A stretch of DNA of 64,000 nt, taken from the NCBI GenBank assembly GCA_020444415.1, contig JAHLLA010000009.1, positions 1 through 64,000 on the forward strand. The letters run 5' to 3'. Below, in pieces: positions 45,486-54,117 of this stretch. The notes beneath the pieces were generated by a model. That model saw only the letters and a program-made list of their open reading frames with translations. It did no database searches and was not told the origin of the DNA. Position numbers and translations under genes: made by a program. The stretch is from Bacteroidota bacterium (GTDB lineage: Bacteria; Bacteroidota; Bacteroidia; Bacteroidales; F082). Within the stretch, counting starts at the first letter, position 1. Each line of letters begins with the position of its first letter.

Positions 45486-45631
45486 ATGAGATCCATATTG
45501 TATTGGATCGCGGTAGTATTTATGAAGTAGGATGGCTCACGGGATCTTTTGGCTTCTCACTGGGCTATCTCATTCATGTGTTACTGGTGTTTGCTGTTAT
45601 TTCCATCCTAGTTTCGATTATCAGGGGATGA
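45486..45631 (+). pseudogene. Frame-disrupted lmo0937-family small membrane protein
   Basis: Reading from the ATG at 45486 gives MRSILYWIAVVFMK and then a TAG stop (45528-45530). Switching frame at about 45525-45527 gives VGWLTGSFGFSLGYLIHVLLVFAVISILVSIIRG and a TGA at 45629. Together they restore the whole lmo0937-type pattern (about 48 residues, two helices). Removing two bases (AA at 45525-45526) would join the frames with the expected spacing. It is either a recent frameshift, a sequencing error, or a programmed shift; the first two are more likely. The terminator at 45661 follows it. Confidence 0.6.
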
Positions 45632-45660
45632 CGATCTGAATACCAAAGAAAATAATATTG

Positions 45661-45686
45661 AACGGGCTTCTGAAGCCCGTTTTTTT
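45661..45686 (+). terminator. Terminator at the end of the csbD / lmo0937-like unit
   Basis: Stem AACGGGCTTC/GAAGCCCGTT followed by a run of T on the plus strand. It lies between this unit and the convergent YihY gene. Confidence 0.88.
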
Positions 45687-45743
45687 GTGATCATAAATTA
45701 GAAATCTATACCCGGCCATTTTGGAAGGAATGCCTGTTCCTAT

Positions 45744-46694
45744 CTATTTTTCTGCAGTTACCTCTGATTGCTCAACAGTGGTTATTTTAAAAGGTTCTGC
45801 AAGACTGGTTGGTTTTGAATCATGCTTATAAAACAAGGAAAATTGCCGGCTTAGTTCAACGCCGAAATAAAAAATGAAAGACGCATAATAAATCCAAAGC
45901 AATATACCGATGAACGCGCCAATGGTTCCATATACCATTCCCACATTGCTGTTGCCTATAACCAGGCCAATCAAATACTTTCCTAAAGAAAACAAAACAG
46001 CCGTAAACAAAGCGCCAAACCAGCTTGCACTCCACTTTACATGCACATCGGGGAGAAAGCGGTATATGGTTGCAAAAACAGCACTTACAACACCTATAGA
46101 GACAGCCAGGTTGATCAGTTGTGCAAGAATCACAAAATCAGGGCTAAAATATGTGGAAAGAAAGCTCTTCAATGAACCCACCAATGTATCAATAATCAGT
46201 GATATCAGCAGAACAAAGCCGAGGCTTAAAATCATTCCGAACGAAAAAACACGGTCTTTTAACATTTTGAGTATGCCTGTTTTAAAAGAGGATTTGGCCT
46301 TTACCCGCCAAATAAAGTTGATGGAGTTCTGCATAATGCTGAAAAGCGTGGTAGCTGCCACTAAAAAAAAGATGAGTCCTAAAATAGTCCCAAATGTACT
46401 TTCGTCGGCAATCTGGTAATTCTGTATCGCATTTCTCAACACTTCGGTACTTTCCTGGCCTAACAGAGCATTTACTTCTTCAAATAACTTCTCGCGCATC
46501 GTGTAATTACCTACTACAAATCCAAAAATGGAAATTATAATAATAATGATGGGCGCCATCGAAAAAGTTGCGAAAAAGGCTGTTGTACCTGACAATTCAA
46601 CGGGGTTGTTGCTACCGAAATTTGATATGGCCTTTTTAAAAACCTGAAAGGTATTCGAGAGTTTCTTCAAGGCTTTATATTTTTTCATATTCAA
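45744..46694 (-). CDS. YihY/BrkB-family inner-membrane protein
   Basis: 316 residues with six hydrophobic segments. PVELSGTTAFFATFSMAPIIIIIISIFGFVVG, INFIWRVKAKSS and WSASWFGALFTAVLFSLGKYLIGLVIGNSNVGMVYGTIGAFIGILLWIYYASFIFYFGVEL are the typical YihY/BrkB signature. The family was once called ribonuclease BN, wrongly; its members are membrane proteins of unclear transport function. It is the only leftward gene in the stress cluster. Confidence 0.9.
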   Translation of the reverse strand: MNMKKYKALKKLSNTFQVFKKAISNFGSNNPVELSGTTAFFATFSMAPIIIIIISIFGFVVGNYTMREKLFEEVNALLGQESTEVLRNAIQNYQIADESTFGTILGLIFFLVAATTLFSIMQNSINFIWRVKAKSSFKTGILKMLKDRVFSFGMILSLGFVLLISLIIDTLVGSLKSFLSTYFSPDFVILAQLINLAVSIGVVSAVFATIYRFLPDVHVKWSASWFGALFTAVLFSLGKYLIGLVIGNSNVGMVYGTIGAFIGILLWIYYASFIFYFGVELSRQFSLFYKHDSKPTSLAEPFKITTVEQSEVTAEK

Positions 46695-47162
46695 GTTTAT
46701 TTGTATGGAAGCAATTTGAAATAACTATGCCATTAAGAATATAATGCGGCATTTTGGTTCCTCTCCAATAAGTACAGTCCATCTTTTAAAGCATTTCATT
46801 ATATAAAAAACGATCCAATAAAACACGGCATCATACTGTGAAACAGCCTTTTCTTTACTGAACCCAAAAATGAAAATAATAACAAAGGACCCTTTCTGAA
46901 CGATCTCAAATGTCTGTAGGGATCCTCGTTATTCATGTAAATGCTTATCGCCTTTGTGGATTAATACCTCAATCTGTGGATGAATATAATCAACAAATCT
47001 GGTATGTAAATGGGATATTGAATTATTCATAAGAACGCTTAAGTCACTTAAAAACAGTAACTAGTAGGTGAAAAACGATCTGAATGCCAGTTGTGGCATC
47101 ATTTTTTTAGTACGGAATATCAGTTTTTTAAATGAAAACAATTTTTAGAAAAAACAAAAACG
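46695..47162. other. Intergenic region between YihY and the DUF1328 gene
   Basis: 468 bp with no credible gene. The only clear element is an intrinsic terminator near its right end (47084-47108) that has no gene before it on the plus strand. Confidence 0.55.
47084..47108 (+). terminator. Orphan intrinsic terminator
   Basis: Stem ATGCCA (47084-47089) / TGGCAT (47094-47099) with a GTTG loop, then CA and seven T. No plus-strand gene lies between it and the divergent YihY start about 390 bp upstream. Confidence 0.5.
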
Positions 47163-47333
47163 ATGTTACGTTTAGCACTTGTATTTTTAATTGTTGCACT
47201 GGTGGCAGCCCTGTTTGGATTCGGTGGCATTGCGGCCGGAGCAGCAGGTATTGCAAAAATAATCTTCTTTATTTTTCTTGTTCTTCTGGTGATCTCACTC
47301 ATCGTGGGTGGTGTCAGGGGAAACTGGAAATGA
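47163..47333 (+). CDS. DUF1328-family small membrane protein
   Basis: 56 residues: [39 protein letters not shown] followed by [17 protein letters not shown]. Two hydrophobic helices with the [15 protein letters not shown] motif are typical of DUF1328 (YtjA-like), a family of small stress-associated membrane proteins. It is read in a frame different from a longer, spurious one at the same place. It is 33 bp before the second YtxH gene and probably co-transcribed with it. Confidence 0.85.
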   Translation: MLRLALVFLIVALVAALFGFGGIAAGAAGIAKIIFFIFLVLLVISLIVGGVRGNWK

Positions 47334-47366
47334 CGATAAAAAAATAACTTTTAAATAAAAATTAAT

Positions 47367-47660
47367 ATGAATAAGACAGTGAAAAGAATATCCGGATTTT
47401 TGGCCGGAGCTGTGGAAGGGGTTGTGACCGGTTTACTGGTTGCACCCGCTAAAGGCTCCGAAACCCAAAAGAAAGTGAAAGACACGATGAAAGATGTGTC
47501 GAAAAACATTTCGGATAAAGTAGAAGAAAAAGCAACACAGGCAGAAAGCCAATTGAACAAATTAAAAAATGAAGCCATAAAGGAAGTTGACAGGATTAAA
47601 AAAACCGATCCTAAAAAAGTAGAAACTGAAGGCAAGAAAAAATTGGCGAATGTCAAATAA
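47367..47660 (+). CDS. YtxH-domain protein, copy 2
   Basis: 97 residues. An N-terminal hydrophobic segment (ISGFLAGAVEGVVTGLLVAPAKGSETQ) has the YtxH 'GLLxAPxxG' motif. A long Lys/Glu-rich helix follows (about 30-97) and resembles LEA-like or apolipoprotein-like stress proteins. It closes the stress cluster. Confidence 0.8.
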   Translation: MNKTVKRISGFLAGAVEGVVTGLLVAPAKGSETQKKVKDTMKDVSKNISDKVEEKATQAESQLNKLKNEAIKEVDRIKKTDPKKVETEGKKKLANVK

Positions 47661-47801
47661 GGAATGTAAAAATTCCTTTAAGAGGAACACTTTCAAATCG
47701 TGCTAAAGCCATCAGGCAACAAGCATGATACATTGAAAGCTCCATGAGCAGTTCAAATCTTTCGGAAATGTGGTTTCGTTTCCGTAGGGTTTGGACTTTT
47801 T

Positions 47802-49112
47802 TTAGTCATTAAATGAAGCAACCCACCTGGTGATTTGAGTGACGCCTTCCAGTATTTTGGCGCAATATTTTTTATTGAAGCCTTCTGGAAGTGGTTCCGA
47901 AAGTGGTATCGCTTTCGCTGCAGCAAGCGCTCTGGCCCCGTCAAAATCTACATAGGCCATCCGGGCAGAAAACTCCTTCCTAGGCCGGCTGAACGAGCTG
48001 CCGTGCAGAATGGCTACACCCGTTTCATCCAATAGTTTGGAGCACAACCCTTTTGAAGATTCAATGCCCGCCTCATGCAGTTTTTCGGCGAAATTTGAAA
48101 AATCAAGAAACAAGTAAAAGCCCCCCACAGGGTCGTGTACCCTGATACCCGATTTCTGAAGCATTTTGGCGCTTTCATTCCCAATCGAGAAGAGTATTTT
48201 GCGCACATTCCAAAGATATTCTTCAATTTTTAACCCACCCTTAAAAGCTGCAATGGCGGCATATTGAATGGGTGCGCTTACCGAGGTGTAAGTTTCGCTG
48301 GCCACTATCGCCATCTTATCGCACAACCAATACAATTCTTTTGGAAAAGTAAAAGTGCCAAGGCGCCATCCGCCTGCCCCACACCATTTTGAAAGACCGG
48401 AACTGATAATGGTTCCCTCGGGATAATATTTGCTGATGGATAGGTGATTTCCTTTGTGATTTAACTGCCCGTAAATCTCATCTGACAAGATGAAAATGTC
48501 ATTTTTTCTGGCAATGGCTGCTATCTCGCGAAGTTCGTCTTCATGAAATGAAACCCCATCCGGATTTCCGGGATAATTAAGAATCATAAGTGCCGGCCTG
48601 TTTTTATCAATTCTTTTATCCAGGTATTCACGGAACAAAGTGGGCGTTAGCTGCCATTTGTGTTCATATGAACTACGAATGATCGAAATTTTCTTACCCA
48701 ATATCCGTGCCTGCGGAATGTAGGAAACCCAACACGGACTCACAACAATTATATCGCCCCTGAACACCATTTGCAGCAGGAATACCAGTTCCTTTGAACC
48801 CGGACCGATCAGAACACCATCTGCCTGTACACTGACCCCGTCTTTTTTCCTGTGAAATTCAGCTACCGTTTCCCGCAATATCGGCAAACCTTTTACGGGC
48901 AAATAATCTTTCTGGGGTGCATGCAGTCTGAGGGCCTCCACAACCCTTTCGGGAACCGGAAAAGGCGATTGTCCCAAACCAAACTTATAGACTTTTTTGC
49001 CCGCTGCAATCAGCGCTTTCGATCGCTCATTAATGGCAAGTGTATCTGATTCGCCCAGGCCTTTTAGGAGTGGATTGGTCAGATGATTATGTGTGGATTC
49101 GGTATCACTCAT
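47802..49112 (-). CDS. Class I/II PLP-dependent aminotransferase
   Basis: 436 residues from the ATG at 49112; longer in-frame starts exist but add a non-conserved segment. KVYKFGLGQSPFPVPERVVEALR, the NYPGNPDG motif, LSDEIYGQL and the Schiff-base Lys in SSGLSKWCGAGGWRLG are all present, with the phosphate-binding Arg. It is a fold-type I enzyme of the aspartate aminotransferase group; the amino-acid substrate cannot be assigned. It is monocistronic and convergent with the stress cluster. Confidence 0.88.
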   Translation of the reverse strand: MSDTESTHNHLTNPLLKGLGESDTLAINERSKALIAAGKKVYKFGLGQSPFPVPERVVEALRLHAPQKDYLPVKGLPILRETVAEFHRKKDGVSVQADGVLIGPGSKELVFLLQMVFRGDIIVVSPCWVSYIPQARILGKKISIIRSSYEHKWQLTPTLFREYLDKRIDKNRPALMILNYPGNPDGVSFHEDELREIAAIARKNDIFILSDEIYGQLNHKGNHLSISKYYPEGTIISSGLSKWCGAGGWRLGTFTFPKELYWLCDKMAIVASETYTSVSAPIQYAAIAAFKGGLKIEEYLWNVRKILFSIGNESAKMLQKSGIRVHDPVGGFYLFLDFSNFAEKLHEAGIESSKGLCSKLLDETGVAILHGSSFSRPRKEFSARMAYVDFDGARALAAAKAIPLSEPLPEGFNKKYCAKILEGVTQITRWVASFND

Positions 49113-49447
49113 GGTTAAAATATGTTTTACTATTGCAGAGAAGTTTTTCCTCATGCAAAGTAGCAAATTTTCGCATAGATGGCAAGATCCTGGTATTAAA
49201 AGCTCACAGTAAGGGCCTCTAAACAAATAAATATACCATTGTGGAATCAGCGGAGATTTCCGATATCAATAGTCCAATATTAGCCTGATCATTCAGATAG
49301 CATGCTGAAACAAACGGTTATTCAGCTAAGGGCGTTATGGATTATTTTAAAATAATTGGAACAAAATGTCCGTATTAGATTAAAGCTTACTGGGTTATAA
49401 GAAAAATATATCTTAAATTAGCTTCATGAAAATATAAATTAAATACC
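49113..49447. other. Intergenic region, nothing recognised
   Basis: 335 bp divergent region between the aminotransferase and the WG-repeat gene. AT-rich; no clear hairpin, operator or gene was seen. Confidence 0.5.
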
Positions 49448-50539
49448 ATGAAAAAAATTATTTTGTCTTTTGTTGTTCTTTTCTTGTCAGTAACCGTTTT
49501 CTCACAACAGTATATTGCCTGCGCCCGCAAGGAAAAGGAGTGGGGGTATATTGACGAATCAGGAAAATGGGCTGTTAATCCGCAATTTGAGCATGTACAT
49601 AGCATCAGCGAGGGACTGGCCGCTTTTCGCAGCAATGGCGAATGGGGTTTTGTTGACAAAACCGGGAAAATAGTCGTCAATCCCCAGTTTGAGAATGTCC
49701 GTGATTTTCACGAGGGACTGGCAGCCGTTCAGAAAGGCAAAGAGTGGGGATACATTGATAAAGAAGGTAAATGGATCGTGAATCCACAATTTGAAAAAGC
49801 GATGGACTTTTCGGAAGGACTGGCAGCCATAAGCTACCATGGTGAGTGGGGATTTATTGATAAGAATGGAATCTACGTCATCAACCCGCAATTCAACCGG
49901 GCGGCTGACTTTTCGGAAGCTCTTGCGGCAGTATCGATGGGCCGCGAATGGGGCTACGTAGACAAAGAAGGCTCCTGGATAGTTAATCCGCAATTTGAAG
50001 ACGCCGAAGCCTTTAAGGATGGTCTGGCAAAGGTAAGGAAGGCGGGTGAATGGGGATTTATCATTAACAGCGGAAAATACGAGATTAACCCACAATTTGA
50101 TGTAGCACATGATTTCAGTGAAGGTCTGGCAGCCGTGAGAAAAGGAAGAGACTGGGGTTTTATCGATAACAAAGGAACATATATCATCAATCCGCAATTT
50201 GTTGATGCCGGTGATTTCAGTGAAGGCCTGGCCCCCATCAGAAAGGGAAAAGACTGGGGATATATTGATAAAGAGGGCAAATATGTGATCAACCCGCAAT
50301 TTGTGAATGCCAGTGAATTTACAGGTGGGCTGGCAGCCGTGCAGATACTGAAGGAATGGGGATATGTTGATAAAAACGGAAGCTGGGTGATCAACCCGCA
50401 ATTTGAAAGAGCTTATGATTTCGACAATAACAGGGCGATGGTGCAAAAAGCCGGCGAAATTGGCTGGATCGACAAAACGGGAACCTATATTATTAATCCG
50501 CAATTTGCGAATGCTTTCGACTTTTTTATAGCGGATTGA
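49448..50539 (+). CDS. Exported WG-repeat protein, ten units
   Basis: 363 residues with a signal peptide (about 1-20, ending VFSQ). The rest is ten tandem units of 34 residues, consensus KEWGYIDKEGKWVINPQFExAxDFSEGLAAV; the tenth is cut at 28 residues (ends FDFFIAD). The sixth unit is changed in the WG-x-ID segment (GEWGFIINSGKYEINPQF) and the tenth has GEIGWID. WG repeats form beta-hairpin arrays, likely for binding proteins or glycans. The DNA repeat unit is 102 bp from 49535 to 50536. It is monocistronic. Confidence 0.9.
   Translation: MKKIILSFVVLFLSVTVFSQQYIACARKEKEWGYIDESGKWAVNPQFEHVHSISEGLAAFRSNGEWGFVDKTGKIVVNPQFENVRDFHEGLAAVQKGKEWGYIDKEGKWIVNPQFEKAMDFSEGLAAISYHGEWGFIDKNGIYVINPQFNRAADFSEALAAVSMGREWGYVDKEGSWIVNPQFEDAEAFKDGLAKVRKAGEWGFIINSGKYEINPQFDVAHDFSEGLAAVRKGRDWGFIDNKGTYIINPQFVDAGDFSEGLAPIRKGKDWGYIDKEGKYVINPQFVNASEFTGGLAAVQILKEWGYVDKNGSWVINPQFERAYDFDNNRAMVQKAGEIGWIDKTGTYIINPQFANAFDFFIAD
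49535..50536 (+). repeat. 102-bp tandem repeat encoding the WG units
   Basis: Nine full units and one partial unit, with the strongest DNA conservation around the AACCCGCAATTTG (NPQF) segment. Units are diverged by eye, so the array is not fresh. Confidence 0.75.
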
Positions 50540-50699
50540 TCATTGCATATGAGTTCAGTTACCAGATGAAAACGTGTAACAGTAACAGAGATAAAACAAT
50601 GATAGACTACCGATTTCACCCAATTATTAGCCCTCATTCAGTACTTTTATGATGTATAAAAGAAGTTATGGGCAATGCAATTAAAACACAACAATCAAT

Positions 50700-51122
50700 A
50701 TGTCTGAATTCGAGAACAAATTAATTATTCGTAGATTTATTGAAGAAATCGAGAATACAGGAGTCGTAACAAATATACATGAATTCATATCAGAAAATTA
50801 TGTGGAAGTGTCTGAAGGCGAACGCCATCCTATTGGAATTAAAGGAGCTATTGAACACGTACTTGGTATAAGAAAGGTGTATCCGGATCTAAAACTAACC
50901 ATTAAAAATCAAATATCAGAAGGCGAATGGGTTGTGACCATTTATTCCGTTACTGGGACTTTTAAGAAGGAGTGGTTCGACATGAAGCCAACTGGAAAAC
51001 CAATTACTTTTACAGGAGTCAATGTGGATCGAATCAAGAATGGTAAAATTATTGAACATGGGGGTGCTGCCAATCTTTTAGAACCGTTATTGAAAGCTGG
51101 AGTTATAATAAAGAAAAAATGA
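50700..51122 (+). CDS. SnoaL-like / ester-cyclase family protein
   Basis: 140 residues without a signal peptide. NKLIIRRFIEEIENTG...HEFISENYVEV, GIKGAIEHVLGIRKVYPDLKLTIKNQISEGEWVVTIYSVTGTF and VDRIKNGKIIEHGGAANLLEPLLKAG are the SnoaL-like polyketide-cyclase pattern. The predicted fold is a cytosolic alpha+beta barrel that binds a small hydrophobic ligand. The real substrate is unknown. It stands alone, between the WG-repeat gene and a lipoprotein gene. Confidence 0.8.
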   Translation: MSEFENKLIIRRFIEEIENTGVVTNIHEFISENYVEVSEGERHPIGIKGAIEHVLGIRKVYPDLKLTIKNQISEGEWVVTIYSVTGTFKKEWFDMKPTGKPITFTGVNVDRIKNGKIIEHGGAANLLEPLLKAGVIIKKK

Positions 51123-51301
51123 AGCACAGCTCATAACAGCAACTCATATTGCATGCCGCACAATGTGGTAATCAAGACAAGAAACTGTATTTTAGAGCAT
51201 CGTGAACATCAACAAACATAAAGATAAAAATGCGACACGCAACATAGCTGCAAACCGTTAGACGCATTAAAGTAATATCGTTAGTTCATAAAATTACTAC
51301 C

Positions 51302-51907
51302 ATGAGAACATTAACTAAAATTTATATTATGCTGTTATCATTTATGTTGATAACAGCTTGTGCAAAGGAAAAACTAGAGGAAGTTGTTTATGAAATTCCG
51401 GCTGAAGACAGATGTGTTTTTACAGAAGGCGACGTCTTGTTATATAGTTGTAGCAATGGATCAACTGATACAGTCGTGGTAAGAAATGTTGATTTCATAA
51501 CGGAAAGCGGAACCTATACGGTTTGGGGTGCAGATATGCACAACTATATCACCGAAACTCAAAATATGTTGATTGAAACGACGCATGACAACTGGAAATA
51601 TGAAAAGATTGATTCAAGGTGTTTCAGTATGAATTCACTTCCCAAGTACGATGATATTAACACTGAAAAATTTCCCTGGTGTCTATTACTTAATGGTTGT
51701 GAATATACTGGATCGAAAGTTATTGCACAAAATCTTGCCGTCTATGACGAAATACCGTTAAACGATAAGAGCTATAAAAAAGTATATTATCAATCAAGCG
51801 GTGACATGAACAATGGTTACGAGATATATTGGAACTTAAAATATGGAATTATCAGGTTTGTGGGAATGTCCAGTGGAACGAATTTAATCTGGCAACTCGA
51901 AGATTAG
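51302..51907 (+). CDS. Predicted lipoprotein of unknown function
   Basis: 201 residues. The signal ends in a lipobox-like LLSFMLITACAKEK, with Cys20 or so as the lipidation site. The mature part has several Cys (EDRCVFTEG, LYSCSNGS, DSRCFSMN, PWCLLLNGC) and is rich in aromatic and polar residues, perhaps a small beta barrel. No family was recognised. It has no operon partner. Confidence 0.65.
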   Translation: MRTLTKIYIMLLSFMLITACAKEKLEEVVYEIPAEDRCVFTEGDVLLYSCSNGSTDTVVVRNVDFITESGTYTVWGADMHNYITETQNMLIETTHDNWKYEKIDSRCFSMNSLPKYDDINTEKFPWCLLLNGCEYTGSKVIAQNLAVYDEIPLNDKSYKKVYYQSSGDMNNGYEIYWNLKYGIIRFVGMSSGTNLIWQLED

Positions 51908-52087
51908 GTTTGATAGATACAAGAATAAACCGCTGCCTGACACGAATTTAAAATATAGATTTGAAAGTGCTATATTTGAGCTACATAATATTTAATTATC
52001 GGGTGGGTCATATAGAAGTTAAGGGCTATAGATTGCCCTGCATTAATTATTTTCAGCCGTCGTTCTGTATGCTTTGAAAGAAACTGA

Positions 52088-52450
52088 ATGATGAAACCTA
52101 AAGAATTAATAATAAAGTGGGTAGATATTTTCAATGCTGGAAATGCAGACAAAATTGCTGAACTTTACCACGATGATGCTATAAATCATCAAGTGGCAAA
52201 CGAACCAATTATAGGTCGCGATTCAATAAACGATATGTTTAAAAATGAATTTGCTCGGGCTAAAATGGTTTGTATAGTGGAGAACATATTTGAAGATGGA
52301 GATTGGGCAATCCTTGAATGGAAGGACCCGCTTGGATTAAGAGGATGTGGTTTTTTTCATGTAGTTGAAGGAAGGATTAAATTACAAAGAGGATACTGGG
52401 ATAAATTATCGTTTTTACGTCAACATCAGTTACCGATACCTGACAAATAA
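52088..52450 (+). CDS. NTF2/SnoaL-like protein
   Basis: 120 residues; starts at either of two adjacent ATG codons (52088 or 52091). PKELIIKWVDIFNAGNADKIAELYHDDAINHQVANEPIIGRDSINDMFKNEF is a clear SnoaL-like opening, and WAILEWKDPLGLRGCGFFHVVEGRIKLQRGYWDKLSF closes the fold. It is cytosolic, and the ligand is unknown. Its 3' end meets the hairpin shared with the convergent methyltransferase gene. Confidence 0.8.
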   Translation: MMKPKELIIKWVDIFNAGNADKIAELYHDDAINHQVANEPIIGRDSINDMFKNEFARAKMVCIVENIFEDGDWAILEWKDPLGLRGCGFFHVVEGRIKLQRGYWDKLSFLRQHQLPIPDK

Positions 52451-52479
52451 AACTGACACCCTTCGCAAGGGCGTCAGTT
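52445..52479 (-). terminator. Terminator of the methyltransferase gene, shared hairpin
   Basis: Hairpin AACTGAC-A-CCCTT / AAGGG-C-GTCAGTT (52451-52479) with one mismatch and a CGC loop. The minus strand continues with TTTTATTTG, so it mainly ends the leftward methyltransferase transcript; on the plus strand the T run is poor. Confidence 0.7.
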
Positions 52480-52495
52480 GCATATGAAAATCTTG

Positions 52496-53269
52496 TTAAA
52501 TTTTCCTGCCAATATAAAATGCATAGCCATAATAGGCCTTATATTTTTCATATAATCGCGCTTCATGGCGTTGGTTTTCTATAAATTCTCTAGCAGTTTG
52601 ATTTCCTTCGTATTGTTTTAAAAAAGTTTCCTGTACCGATTTCTGAGGTGCGAAGAAATGTTCTGTCCAGCAGTTTTCAGGCAGGATAAAAGTGGCCACG
52701 GGAATAAACCCGGCTTTTTGCAAGAGGGCCAGATTATTATAAACTGTTTCTATTTCAGGATAAGCATCCTGCCAAAATTCATTGATTTCATCTGGTCGTT
52801 TTTCTGTAAACCAAGACGCCTCTGAAACAGCTATGTAACCATTCGGTTTTAGAAATTTTCTCCATTCGTTAAGGCCACGCTCGAAACCGATATTATAAAT
52901 GGCTCCTTCGGCCCAGATCAGGTCTAATTCACCATCCCTAAAGGGTAGATCCTCCATATTACCAACGGTACCCTGAACCCTGTTTTGAAGGTTTAATTTC
53001 CTTGCATTTGAGTTGAACAGGTCAATAAAAGTGGGAAATAAGTCGATGCCTGTTATATGCCCCGGGGCGGTCTGTGCTATAACCATCGTTTGTCCTCCTG
53101 TGCCGCAACCAATATCAGCTATGTGAGATTCACCCGTAATGTGATCTATAAAGCTTAATGCCCTTTTGGTAACTTCAGGGCTACCCGGACCTTGTCGTTC
53201 TACTTTTGAATAATATTCACAAATTAAATTCAGGTCAAAGTCGTGAATTGATTTTATATCGTCACTCAT
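52496..53269 (-). CDS. Class I SAM-dependent methyltransferase
   Basis: 257 residues. Motif [19 protein letters not shown] is clear (about residues 53-70), followed by [15 protein letters not shown] and [23 protein letters not shown]. The fold is the Rossmann-like SAM domain of the UbiE/Coq5 type. The C-terminal third (about 150-257) is specific and substrate-defining. The substrate is unknown; no operon partner gives a hint. Confidence 0.85.
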   Translation of the reverse strand: MSDDIKSIHDFDLNLICEYYSKVERQGPGSPEVTKRALSFIDHITGESHIADIGCGTGGQTMVIAQTAPGHITGIDLFPTFIDLFNSNARKLNLQNRVQGTVGNMEDLPFRDGELDLIWAEGAIYNIGFERGLNEWRKFLKPNGYIAVSEASWFTEKRPDEINEFWQDAYPEIETVYNNLALLQKAGFIPVATFILPENCWTEHFFAPQKSVQETFLKQYEGNQTAREFIENQRHEARLYEKYKAYYGYAFYIGRKI

Positions 53270-53648
53270 GTTGTTTAAATATTATGGTTAGATAGCTGCC
53301 GAATGAAAATTATTTGCCAAGCTAAGCTATTTCTAAAATATAAAAATGATTTTAACCCTGACAAGAATTAGCCAGATTATAAATTAAGGGATAACTTTAG
53401 TTAACTAACTAAGGTTATTTACTTCACCCAATCCTTTTTAAGTTGATACATCCACGCGTATTAGTACGAATCAAAATTAAGTTTTTTGGTGAAATGCAAT
53501 ATGGCAATATGTAATATTCGTAATTGAAAGGAGCGCTAATACGACATAAAGAATAATAAAGCAAACATAAAATATATAAAAACAGCATAAGGAGAGTTAG
53601 AGTCTTCACAATATAAAATTATGATTACATTTGAATAAAAATTTAGCG
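53270..53648. other. Intergenic region, little recognised
   Basis: 379 bp, very AT-rich, divergent between the methyltransferase and the zinc-ribbon gene. Apart from the promoter box at 53626, nothing was seen. Confidence 0.5.
53626..53633 (+). promoter_or_regulatory. -7 box of the zinc-ribbon protein gene
   Basis: TACATTTG is an exact TAnnTTTG match 15 nt before the ATG. It overlaps an in-frame TTG at 53631, which argues that the true start is the ATG at 53649. Confidence 0.55.
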
Positions 53649-54083
53649 ATGAATTATCAGGATAAAAAAAAGCAGTGCGCCTATTGCGGTAAAGAATTCG
53701 TGTTTCAAAGAGTTTCGGCCAAGTATTGTTCAAAATCCTGCGCATCAATGGACGTACGGCGGAAAAAGAATCCTACAGCGTATCGACATTACAACCCGGT
53801 CCACCTCGAGTTTACGGATGAAGCATACAAAGCCCTGGGATTGATAGCAAAACAGCAGAATATTCAAGGTCCGGATAAATACCTGGAGTGGATGGCGGAT
53901 GAAATGATCACAAAGAACATGTATCCCTTATTATTTTCTGAAGAAGAAGAAAATATTTTAAAATATGTTCTCAAAGCCTATTACCCAGAGATGGATCTTC
54001 ATGTGGCCCTGACGGAATGGATTAAAAGCAGAAGCGAAGAAGAAGCCATTGAACTTAAAAAGGGCAAAGGAAGGAAGAGTTAA
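53649..54083 (+). CDS. Small zinc-ribbon protein of unknown function
   Basis: 144 residues from the ATG at 53649. An N-terminal Cys4 ribbon is visible: QCAYCGKEFVFQRVSAKYCSKSC (about 10-32), with C-x2-C and C-x3-C pairs, of the kind found in DNA-binding or RNA-binding proteins. The rest is helical (EFTDEAYKALGLIAKQQNIQG, then EEENILKYVLKAYYPEMDL) with a basic tail. I know no named family. The ribbon plus a helical domain suggests nucleic-acid binding, but this is inference. The stop is 34 bp from the convergent beta-helix gene. Confidence 0.6.
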   Translation: MNYQDKKKQCAYCGKEFVFQRVSAKYCSKSCASMDVRRKKNPTAYRHYNPVHLEFTDEAYKALGLIAKQQNIQGPDKYLEWMADEMITKNMYPLLFSEEEENILKYVLKAYYPEMDLHVALTEWIKSRSEEEAIELKKGKGRKS

Positions 54084-54117
54084 CTATTCAAATTAGGGCT
54101 TGCTTATCTTTTAGGTA

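Noticed and set aside
47132-47347. A 71-residue open frame over the DUF1328 gene.
   Set aside because: It is a shifted reading of the DUF1328 gene, which has the family motif in its own frame.
49559-50503. A 314-residue open frame antisense to the WG-repeat gene, itself repetitive.
   Set aside because: It is the mirror of the 102-bp repeats; the sense frame has a signal peptide and a conserved WG pattern.
49535-50536. Regular tandem repeats that might suggest a CRISPR array.
   Set aside because: The unit is 102 bp, entirely coding, with no unique spacers, and no cas gene is present.
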